From positions 82,245,750 to 82,309,749 of the forward strand of contig CM042015.1 in NCBI GenBank assembly GCA_023525715.1: DNA of 64,000 nt, in the 5' to 3' direction. A program made the translations under genes and the position numbers. The notes beneath the pieces were generated by a model. It searched no databases. It was given only the letters and a program-made list of their open reading frames with translations, and was not told the DNA's origin. The stretch is from Cichorium intybus (lineage: Eukaryota > Streptophyta > Magnoliopsida > Asterales > Asteraceae). Below are positions 1 to 10,226 of the stretch, one piece after another. How positions within the stretch are numbered: the first letter of the stretch is position 1; each line of letters starts with the position of its first letter.

Positions 1-665
1 GTAAATATAATAACTTTTTGCAATTGCCCTATGTATTTTACTCAAATAATATGAGCAAAAACTTTGTGATTTAATTGCAAAAAAAATAACATAGTGTAAA
101 AATCAAAATCTTACGTAAATATAGTAACTTTTTGCAATTCCATCATTACTCTAAAAATTACATCATTACTCTAAAAATTCGATTTTTACTTTGTGTTTCT
201 TTTTTTTTTGTAATTAAGTCACTAATTTTTTTTTATTTCAACACTATATTTTTTTTTGCAATTTAGTCACCAAAATTTATATTTCTTTCGATTTTGCCAT
301 GTCAGCAAAAAAAGTAACATGTCACCATGCCATGTCAACATGCAACCTGGTTAACCGGTCAAATGGTCAAAATTGCAACAAATTAGAAAACATAGTGATT
401 TAATTGAAAAAAAAATATAGTGTCAATATTGAGATTTTATTTAAACTTCGTAACTTTTTTGCAATATGTTCTATGTAATTTACTCTAATAATATGAGCAA
501 ATTACATAAATAATTCATGGTTAAAATTGCAACAAATTAAAAAACTTAGTAACTTAATTGCAAAAACACAGTATCAAAATTAAGATTTTACATAAATATA
601 GAAACTTTTTGCAATTTGTTCTATGTAATTAACTCTAATAATATGAGCAAATTACATAAATAGTC
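1..665. repeat. AT-rich degenerate repeat block
   Basis: Non-coding AT-rich DNA built from related units that begin near 10, 452 and 602. Each runs from a T-rich 'aactttttgcaat' segment through a 'ctatgta..tta' segment to 'aataatatgagcaaa'. The stretches 468-512 and 618-662 are nearly identical direct copies 150 bp apart. The wording resembles the terminal arms of the foldback element at 4966-6069, so this may be an old, broken relative. No ORF of note. Confidence 0.5.
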
Positions 666-1061
666 TTTATAGTTTTTGAAAATTGCACAAATCCAACTTT
701 TTTTTTGAACTATACCACCCTTTAGTTTACCATTTGTTACGGGTTTGCTCCATTCTCAATTTAAAATGAAATATGCCATTTTTAGTTTTTTTCTTTCTCT
801 CTCTTTCTATTTATAACTAAAAAAATAGAAAAATTAGATAACCCATCCCACGTAGGCGCGTTGATCAGGGTTTTTTCGGGTTTCAGTTTATTCGAGTAAT
901 ATATGGTTGAAAACCTAACTGAACAACATTTTAGGCATCCGAGTATACAAGTTTCAAGTTTAGTTGGCAGATACTTGGATTGTAGCTTTCGTCATTGTTT
1001 CAGATTTGGCCAGTTATGTAAAATAAACTCGCTAGACATATGTTTATGTACATATAAGAGT

Positions 1062-2260
1062 AAAAAAATAAGGGAAATCTCCAATAAAGTTTTAATATTT
1101 TGGCTCAGTTTACGAAAAAGTCTCAAATTGATTTTTATTTACAAAAAAAGATAGAAAACCGGCTAATGTATTAAAATTAGCCTCTTTTAACATTTTCAGC
1201 ATGTTACCTTGCCACGTGGAAAGTGTACATGTTTTATCTTCAATAAAGTCTCAATATTTTAACTCAGTTTACGGAAAAGTCCCAACATGTTTTTATGTTC
1301 AATAAATTCCTGATATCTTGGCTCAGTTTATGAAATGGTCCCAACATTTTAATTCAGTTTTACTTGGAAAACATTACGTACTTTTACATGTATTTACATT
1401 TTTAATAACGTATTTATATATTTAAAAATTTATTTATACGTATTTATAAAAAATACTTAAAAAGAACGTATTAATAACGTAAAAAACTTAAAAAATATGT
1501 CTTTAATAACGTATTTATACGTCTTTGATAACATATTTAATAACGCATGCATAAAAAGTATAAAACGCATGCATAAATACCTTTTATAAACGTATAAATA
1601 CGTAAAAAAATACGTTTTATTCATGTATTTATTCCAAATGACGGATATGGAGTAATTTTGTTACAGGGATTAGAATGACCGAACAAAATTAAATTGCACG
1701 AAACTAAATGATTAATATTTCTTGTTTAATTTAGGTTCTGATAGCAATGATTTCGTGGTTTCAAGAACGATATCCAATATTAGTTGCTATAAATTTCGTT
1801 TAGATTTCATATTCTTAGGTAATTATGAAGTTATTATTTTGCTTAACTTTACGCATTTTTAAGTATTTTTACGTATTTTAAATAAATACATATATAAAAT
1901 ATGTAAAATGCGTTTTCAAACGTATAAATACGTTATTAAAGACGTAAATACATGTAAAAATATGTAATTTTTTCCAAGTAAACTCAGTTAAAGTGTTAAG
2001 ATTTTTCTGTAAATTGGGGCAAAATATTATGACTTTATTGATGATAAAACATGTTAAGACTTTTCCGTAAACTGTGCCAAAATATTAGGATTTTATTGAA
2101 AATAAAACATGTAGTTACCTGCTGAAAATGTTAAAAATGGCTTATTTGAAAACATTAGCCGGTTTTCTGTCATTTTTTGTAAATAAAAATTAATTTGAGA
2201 TTTTTTAATAAATTAGGCAAAAAATATTAGGACTTTATTGACAACAAATTGAAAAAAATA
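1062..2260. mobile_element. Mutator-like foldback element (MITE-like), 1.18 kb
   Basis: The two ends are inverted copies: about 1071-1180 and 2131-2251 share the words 'aaccggctaatg' / 'cattagccggtt' and 'caataaag' / 'ctttatt'. Internal sequence also folds back, with many 'acgtatttatacgt' words at 1380-1630 and 1850-1990. A 9-bp direct repeat AAAAAAATA flanks it (1062-1070 and 2252-2260). Long imperfect inverted ends plus a 9-bp target duplication are typical of non-autonomous Mutator-like elements. The duplication is low complexity, so the exact ends are less certain than for the other two elements. No transposase is present. Confidence 0.6.
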
Positions 2261-2817
2261 TTATATTAATGTATATTTTCTTTTTAAGATTAAATTATAG
2301 CTTTATCTTTGTGGTATATTAAAAATTACAGTTTTGATTTCGTCGTTTCATTTGACGTTTTGTTACTTTTAAAATCATTAAATTTTACAAAAATTAAACA
2401 TGTTATTCTTATGATTGTTTTGAAGCCGTATCCAATCCATAGTTGTTCATAAAGTTAAAAGAATATAACGTTAAGATGTCAACTTAGTTTTATTTTGAGG
2501 AAACAAAACATTCAAACCACAACAAACTATTATTTAATACATATAATTATTATTTTATTTCTTTGAGGACCGTAGGATATTTACCAGTGAATATTAATTT
2601 TGAAAAACATAATCCGGTATTCGGGTATATCCGGAATCTTATATGCATATCCTATACCTGAACTAATGTAATATTGGGTGAACCGAATACCCAAAATTTC
2701 CCATCCGATTAACCCGATCCACATTTACTCGAATTGAAAACGGATCAGTCAGTTTGTTCGAGTATCGGTTCAACACGCCTAATCCTACCTTAACCCTTTC
2801 ACCCTATCTCTTTCTCA

Positions 2818-2994
<177 letters not shown>

Positions 2995-3179
2995 CTATTA
3001 CTACTTATAAAGCAAACTTGGTGAATTTTTAAGTCGTACAACATTTTATGCACACAATACATCTATAAAGCACGTATATACAACGTTTCCTGCACATTTT
3101 ACAAACATTTAATGCTACCTATGTACTTAATTTTTAAGAGGTACCAACTGAGATGCATAAAATACAAGTTCTAAAAGCA

Positions 3180-4800
3180 TAGGCTTATGATAATCCGATA
3201 CAAGCTCCACTAAACCCTGATAATCCCTGATTTGAGGATTCGTTCCCCCATTCTCGCTTCCATCTCCGCCCTAAATCCCGGTTATCACAACTAGAATTCG
3301 TTATCTTTCTTTGGATCTCGAATCCGCTCATTTCTCTAAAACCCCAACTCCATTTCACCATTTGTAGCCACTACCACTGGTTACACCTTGATCCGCCTCC
3401 ACGACGATGACCGGTAACGTACCTCCGCTCCTTCTTCTTTCTCCCCCGCGTTTCTGTATACTTATTGCTCAAAATTCAGATATTCACTCGGGTTTGACTT
3501 GAATAGATAGATGGAAACTGTTGCCACCACTGTATTCGGCTTCCAATGCTGCCATCCTTCCCGTTCACTACCGCCATCATCATCTTCGATAGCTACTGTT
3601 GTCGTCATCTCTGGTAACTACCTGCACCCCCATTTCATATTGTATATTTGTGTGTATCTGTGTACACATTTATGCCTTATCGAATGTACGTCCTCCGATC
3701 CGATCAAAATCAGTTGACTGAATGAGCTTTGCGTCTCGTATCTCTTTTACTTGAGGCTGGTAATCGATCTGCTCGTAAATGCTCTTCCTTGCATAACATC
3801 GCACCAAAGCAATGTACTGTCACCATGAATCAAGCCCTAATCCTCTTCAATGTTTCTGATGCTGGGTGAGAAAAAGAGAAACGGGTTTGAAAAGATGTTG
3901 AGAGCAGATCTTGAAGGTCTTAACTTATTATATGTAATGTTTTTTAATTTTCCCTATCTCATGTTGTATGCTTCTAATTTTTGTGAATATGTGTACGTTT
4001 TGTGATTAGGGCTTGACCTTGGAACCCTATTGTTGCTGTTTCTACAAAAAAAGATATGACTCTTATATTTCTTATTTGTATGCATCCATGACTTGATGCA
4101 TCATTAGCGGGTTGGAACTTCTTGTCAAATTTTAAGGTTTTCTGAGCCATCTAAGTTTTTGTCTCTTATTTCCTGAACATTATTCAGATCTAAAGAACTT
4201 ATACATGCTTTCTTGAGGAAATGCATTACCAGGTTCGTATTTTAGTACATGTTATGTATTGTCCTGTGTAAAATGGGGAGTTAAGAAAGAATTTATTAGA
4301 TTATTTATTTATTTTTTAAAGTTTCTCCTATTACAGGCTGTAATTAAGAGGCTTAAGATGGATGTACATTTGGTGTACTTCTTTCTAGAGGACTTTATTC
4401 ATCTCTTGTTGATGCTGTTGCTTCACGCCACCTGGCTAATTCAGAAGCTTACTGCTAAAAACCCAAATCATATTGGTGTATTCATCTTTACAACTGCCGA
4501 TGCTGCTATTTCACACCATCTTTCCTCATCGACATGTTCGTCTTTACCCTTTGATTGTCTCTAATATTTATCAACCACGCAAAATTCAAGGTAGGTGAAT
4601 GTAAATTTCTGTATATTTGTGTGTATTTGTGTATTTATGCTTACATTTTTTATTTGAATCTTTCAACAGCGTTCAATAAGGGCAGGGTTCGAAGAATGAA
4701 ACTAGCTTCACAAGGTTTAGAGGTATCGGCTTAGGGTTTGGGTTGGCATTCCGCTTCCTATACATTCAGGTCACTTCTATGCATTTGATAAGCCCTACAA
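3180..4800. other. Mixed-composition stretch, no gene resolved
   Basis: This block is richer in C and T than its surroundings and has short ORFs (68 codons at 3511-3717, 101 codons at 4259-4564). It also has T-rich tracts followed by AG near 4330. It could be a decayed gene or a transcribed non-coding locus, but no family is recognisable and no convincing exon chain could be built. No product is assigned. Confidence 0.2.
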
Positions 4801-4955
4801 TCTAGATCCAAAATCAATTAGACATAGTGGGCGGTTCATATCTTACCATTTCCTTAAAAGTACAATGTTCAAGTAAGAAATAATTAGGAGTACAATGTTA
4901 TAAGTGGTTCATTTTTCAAGCTCTTGAGTTTAGTTTATATATATGTATGTGTGTG

Positions 4956-6079
4956 TTTAATTGTGGGGTAAATTGCATAAAAGTCACTAACTTTTCCAAT
5001 TTTCTCGATTTTGACACTGTATTTTTAGTTTTTGCAATTAAGTCATTATGTTTTCAGAAAATTGCAATTAAGTCATTATGTTTTCCAAAAAGTTGCGAAA
5101 ATGACCATATGACAGGATGGCAACAGGTTACCAGGTCATATGGTCAAATTTGCAATTTTTCAGAAAACATAATGACTTAATAGCAAAAATAAAACATAGT
5201 GTCAAAATCGAAAAATCTGGAAAAGTTAGCGAATTTTATGCAATTTACCCTATGCAATTTATATAACTTAATCACTTTACATGCCCTATACATGTCCAAA
5301 CAATAAATTTGTTGTTACCTTGTTTTTCCATTTAAAGTAATCAAATTTATTGTCCTAAAAATGGAATTTCAAAAAGATTTAGGATAAATGCATACGAACA
5401 AAATGTATAATTTTAATCACTAGATTTTTTGCAATACAACCTGTCAAGCTAGTAGCATTTGCATACTCGAAGACATAAAATGTATAATTTTAATCACTAG
5501 ATTTTTTGAAAGACTTAATCTCTAAAAATTGTGAAAATAGACAAAATAAAGAAAGACGTTGTCTTATTCGAAATTAAAGTACTTGTTTTCAATAAAACAA
5601 AAAGTATTTAGAGTTTAAACTAGAATTTTTTTTTTAAGTAAAAAAAGGTTTCGTATGCATTTATCCTAAATCTTTTTGAAATTCCACTTTTAGGACACTA
5701 AATTTGAATATTTTAAATGGAAAAACAAGGGAACAACAAATTTAATTTTTTGGACACGTATGAGGCATGTAAAGTTATTAAGTTATATAAATTGCATAAA
5801 ATTTGCTAACTTTTCCAGATTTTTCGATTTTGACACTATGTTTTATTTTTGCTATTAAGTCATTATGTTTTCTGAAAAATTGCAAATTTGACCATATGAC
5901 CTGGTAACCTGTTGCCATCCTGTCATATGGTCATTTTCGTAACTTTTTGGAAAACATAATGACTTAATTGCAATTTTCTGAAAACATAATGACTTAATTG
6001 CAAAAATTAAAAATACAGTGTCAAAATCGAGAAAATTGGAAAAGTTAGTGACTTTTATGCAATTTACCCTTTAATTGTG
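4956..6079. mobile_element. Mutator-like foldback element, 1.1 kb with ~430-bp inverted arms
   Basis: Bases 4966-5398 and 5656-6069 are inverted copies of each other along their whole length. The outer ends read GGGTAAATTGCAT and ATGCAATTTACCC, and about 257 bp of unpaired sequence lies between the arms. A perfect 10-bp direct repeat TTTAATTGTG flanks the element (4956-4965 and 6070-6079). Very long terminal inverted repeats with a 9-11-bp target duplication fit the Mutator superfamily. It has no transposase ORF, so it is non-autonomous. Transcribed, it would form a hairpin of more than 400 bp, a likely source of small RNA. Confidence 0.8.
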
Positions 6080-8029
6080 TGTATGTCTTTCGATTTTATG
6101 GACCTGGCCACCACAATCATATATTTTCACTTGTTTGTGTGTTTATTGTTGCAATTGGCACAACAAATCATTAAAAGATCAATGTAAGAAGTATATAAGA
6201 TGTGTGTGTTTGTGGGTTTACTATTACAGCTGATACCACAGTTGTTGGTTTTAACTTTGATTCACTTCCATATTAAGCTTAGGTTCTAATTAACAGAAAC
6301 AAACACTCAACCACGTTGGTAAAGAAATTTCTCATTAGGTAATGCGAGTCCATTTTGAATGCAGGTCATATTGGTGGTCAAAATAGGAAAAGAAACAGAC
6401 ACTCTCCCATGTTACCCAACTTTATTTTGATTAAAAATGAAGCAAATTGACTGAAAAGAAAATAGAATGGTTCCCTTCTCCTATCTTTCAGGTAATAGTC
6501 ATATTGTAATTAATAATTTTGGTCTAAAGTTTAGAATTTTAATTGCTAACTGTTAGACACTAAATAATTCATAGTTTGATCGTTTAAGACAAACACCCAT
6601 ATTTACATGATTGTTGAGGAAGGATAATTCGACGAAACACCTATGGACTTTTCTGAATCTTGTAGACAAAGGGTAGGAGAAGAGCTTGAAGTGTCCAGTA
6701 AGTTTTTGTTTTAAGCTCAAATTTCAAAAAAAAAATCTAGATTCCATTTGGGAACTTGAGAGGTCATGAACATAAGGAATCAGGTGGCCATAAACCCATC
6801 CAATAATTTGTCCAAAGTACAAGAAAAAATGGCTACAAACTGTGATTTGGGTGATGAATATCCTTTTTCAATATTCAGTAAAAAATGGCTACATACTGTC
6901 CAATCTGCTCTTATTTTCTAATTTTTAAAGTTGTTTAATCGTATCTCTGCACTTTAATTATAAAGCTGATGAGAGACAACCTTACTTTGTTTACTTCTGA
7001 GATCTTGAATGATGCAGGTAACATATTTACTGTTATTACATAAACCCTTGAATACTTTATTTTTGTTGCATTTTGGGTTTTTAAGTGGCTTCCTGTTTTG
7101 TTTTTAGTTTTGTGAATTTGGTAAATTGCACTTTTCAGTTGTTGTGACAAACTGTATGTGGTAGGATGACGTTTGGCAGGGTAGAGTGGTAGACTTTTCA
7201 GGAAACACTCAAGATCACCTTTAGAATTGACATAATCTTTAGAAGGTGAAACAGAGGTTAGAAGATTGATTCAGGGTAAGATTTCAAGTTTGATTTTGTT
7301 CTTTATAGCTTACATAAAATGAACTGATGCAATTGTTTTTTGTGTGAACTTGGTAAATTCCAAACCCCGACCACCACTAAGCACCCCGCCGGTAATTATT
7401 TGTCCTCTCTATTTCACTCAATCAATGCTCCTAGAAGAACTTTATGTCTGTCACCAATGGTAGTTAAAAGTGAACGAGGTTATCTCTTACTTTTTCAATA
7501 TCTCTTACATCTTCAGTTTCAGGAAATTTCTCTTTATTTTATGTTACTTTAATTGTGCCAGGTAAATTTTTGTTCAAGTACAGAGGAAAAAATGGCCGAA
7601 AACGAAGAAAAGATGAAACTCGAGGAGGGTATTCTCAACGTTACTAAATGGGTAATATTATCTCAAATGGGTAATGAGCCACAAACCTTCAAAATTAATC
7701 TCTTAGATCTTGGTTTATCTCCGTCGCCATGGATTGTTTTGCACAACTTTCTTGTTTAATTTGTTTACATGCTGATAAGGTTAATCACTAAATAGAAAAT
7801 ATAATGGTTTTTTATTTATGTTTTTTTCAAATAAACTCCACTTCAAAGTTGAAAATTCAATGTTTTGGACAGGTCGTGTGATGGTCTTTGAAAAAAAAAA
7901 TATTGTCATGCACGAGGAGTGCGTTGAACACCAAACACAGTTGTTCGTTTTAGCGAAAAGTTGAACCTAACACCATTGTGCTCGCCTCTAACAATTTGTG
8001 TCCCGCCGCTTTGCACGAACACACAACTA

Positions 8030-8030
<1 letters not shown>
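6080..8030. other. Intergenic, nothing recognised
   Basis: AT-rich sequence with only short unsupported ORFs (for example 7553-7759). No motif, repeat family or RNA gene was recognised. Confidence 0.5.

Positions 8031-8100
<70 letters not shown>
8031..8100. repeat. (TA)n microsatellite
   Basis: About 35 uninterrupted TA dinucleotides. Confidence 0.97.
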
Positions 8101-8106
<6 letters not shown>

Positions 8107-8751
8107 GTTTTTCAAACACACAAGAAGTCAAGAACACTGTTAGAAGATCAACCATGGTGATCAACCTAGAGAATACCATCTCAATTGCCATATATGTAAG
8201 AATCATATATTCATATGTTCAAGAAAAAAAGGTATCTTTTAGCTCACGATCATGGTAGAGACCTGTCTATTTGGGAGCTTCTCCTTTGCTATATAAGATC
8301 CAAAAACCCTCTTTAATCTTGCCAAATATTACTGCTATGGTACTTTTTTCGATGACTTATGTTGACTTAGATGACATATGAGAGCCTTATATGCTCACTG
8401 GGAAACAAACCTAGACGACACTCGTGTGCTTCTTTTTCTCTATTTAAAAAGCTACAACTAGAAACACACACACACACACACTCATGCAACTTAAACACAT
8501 ACACACATATACACCAATATCCTAACACACTCAAGAAGGGATTCAAGGGAAGGTATTTCTAGTTGGCCAAAAAGGATTTATCAACATTTACTAGTCTATC
8601 CAATTTTTAGTTTAAATTTCAAATATAATAATTGAGTATCGATTAAATATTAGTTAATATATTATAATTATCCAACCATATATGTAAATTATAATTATCC
8701 AACCATATATTAGTTACATAATAAGCCCATCAATATTTCTAATTTATAATT
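8101..8751. other. Intergenic AT-rich sequence
   Basis: No gene recognised. It contains a short (CA)n run near 8462-8481 and a duplicated 'ataattatccaaccatatat' segment near 8665-8710. Confidence 0.5.
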
Positions 8752-9730
8752 AGTTCTGTAAGACCCGTTCCGCCGAGTCGCGGCCCGGATGGATCCGCGG
8801 CGCGGCTTGGGAAGATTCTAGATTCGCATATGAGTTGTATGCGCGGCGCGGCCCGGAAGAATCCGCGGCGCGGTGCGTCGCAGTCATGAAAACCCTAATT
8901 CGGATTTAAACGCCTATATAAAGGGTGTCCCAGCCCTAGGGTTCGTTTTTTGGAAGTTTTCAGGAGTAGAGACGACTGGTTCCAGCAGAGGCTCTTCAGT
9001 TCTAAGGCTTTGAGGGTTTGAAGGAAGAGATACAACGTGGGGAAAGGCTTGTAGCCGATCGGGTGCATTCCTCTGTTTCCCAGAAACAAGGTAAGAGGAT
9101 CTACCTTCTGATATTTCATTCTATCCCGTCTTTATGGTGTTAACCCTTGATTAGTAGTCTTAGATGACTTGTAACACTTAGGGTTTGGACCAAGCACATG
9201 CATGGACTTGCATGTCCATAAGGAAGTGATCTTAGGGTAGTTTCTGATCCCAGGAAGGGTATGGATTGAAACCCTAGTCGATGACTGAACTGATTTAGGG
9301 CTTATAAGACCTTGGATTAATACGAGTCCGCGGCGCGGAAAGGCTATGTCAGCGACGCGGGTTCGGTTAAGCCCCGTAACTATGTGGAGATAGCCGCGAC
9401 GCGGAGGGTGAGAAGCCACGCCGCGGCGAGCGGCTGTTTGACCCAAAAGCTTAGTTTTGACCAGTGTTGGTTACCTAACGTGGGGTCTGACCTTTAGGCA
9501 AGTCTATAGAAGTTTAGTCAGTGCTTGACATGTTGTATATGTGGGATATAGGTGTGTGGACGAGCTAGTGGAGATATTAAAATATATCTGTGCGGTTTCG
9601 AATCAAGTGAGTATCATCACCTTACTATATGATGCTGCATGTTAGGCATCTTGAATGTTATTTACAGTTATATGATTTGCTCTATATCTGTGGTTATTTA
9701 ATGTTGGGCTCAGTACTGATGCGTGTCCCG

Positions 9731-9891
9731 TCGTAGCTGTTGTATGGCGAGTTGGACTATTGCCTTGTCCCATAGCTATTGTATGATGGGCTGGGCCATA
9801 ACCGGGAACCCATAGCTGTTGTATGATGGGTAGAACCTTCCCGTGTCCATAGCTATTGTATGATGGACGCCCGTAGCTGTTGTATGGCGGG
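9731..9891 (+). other. Array of five hairpins with a near-constant loop (LTR A, 5' copy)
   Basis: Five units share the 12-base loop AGCTRTTGTATG. Their flanks pair but differ in sequence: TCGT/GCGA (9731-9750), CCCAT/ATGGG (9769-9790 and 9809-9830), GTCCAT/ATGGAC (9845-9868) and CCCGT/GCGGG (9870-9891). Changes on one side are matched on the other, by Watson-Crick or G-U pairing. The 3' LTR carries the same array at 18365-18526. Confidence 0.85.
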
Positions 9892-9959
9892 TAGGGTCGG
9901 GTCGTTCTCGAGGACGGGTTGTTTAATGTGTGGGCATGTATGGTAATTTGTGGACTCAC

Positions 9960-9974
9960 TAAGCTTTAAGCTTA
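9960..9974 (+). other. Palindromic stem-loop TAAGC-TTTAA-GCTTA (5' LTR of A)
   Basis: A 15-base near-perfect palindrome after 'actcac', repeated at 18595-18609 in the 3' LTR. Stem-loops of the same shape and setting occur in LTRs B (15283-15296), C (24817-24830), D (46225-46241), E (43753-43767) and fragment F (19709-19723), with different but still complementary stems. Confidence 0.8.
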
Positions 9975-10208
9975 CCCGTTGATTTTATAACATTTCAGGT
10001 ATTTCAAATGACAAAGGGAAGGGCAAGGCGTGACGGCGGCGCATCGCATACAAGAGATTTATTTTAATGAATTATGTTATGATTTTCAAATGTTTCCGCT
10101 GTTGGTTTAATAAATATGTCGAACATATTTACTTTTTGGAATAAATGTTTTATTGGAACCTTGATAATAAATGAATTTTAGAAATTTTGAAATTGGGGCG
10201 TTACAAAT

Positions 10209-10226
10209 TGGTATTAGAGCCTTGGT
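10209..10226 (+). other. Primer binding site of element A
   Basis: TGGTATTAGAGCCTTGGT lies 3 bp inside the 5' LTR end. It matches the usual plant initiator-tRNA-Met complement (TGGTATCAGAGC...) with a few mismatches. Confidence 0.8.

Larger units (their letters stand above)
8757..10205 (+). repeat. 5' LTR of element A
   Basis: 1449 bp, TG...CA ends. The first 130 bp hold a GC-rich patch with CGCGGCGCGG words, unlike the AT-rich surroundings. A possible TATA box 'ctatataaag' lies near 8922-8931. A hairpin array occupies 9731-9891, followed by the palindrome at 9960-9974. Small ORFs inside (for example on the minus strand at 9132-9446) recur in the other LTR and are not genes. Confidence 0.92.

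Noticed and set aside
7906..8160. ORFs through the (TA)n tract
   Set aside because: Repeat artefact; no protein-like sequence outside the tract.
9132..9446. 104-codon minus-strand ORF, nearly identical at 17767-18081
   Set aside because: It lies wholly inside both LTR copies of element A and is shared only because the LTRs are copies.
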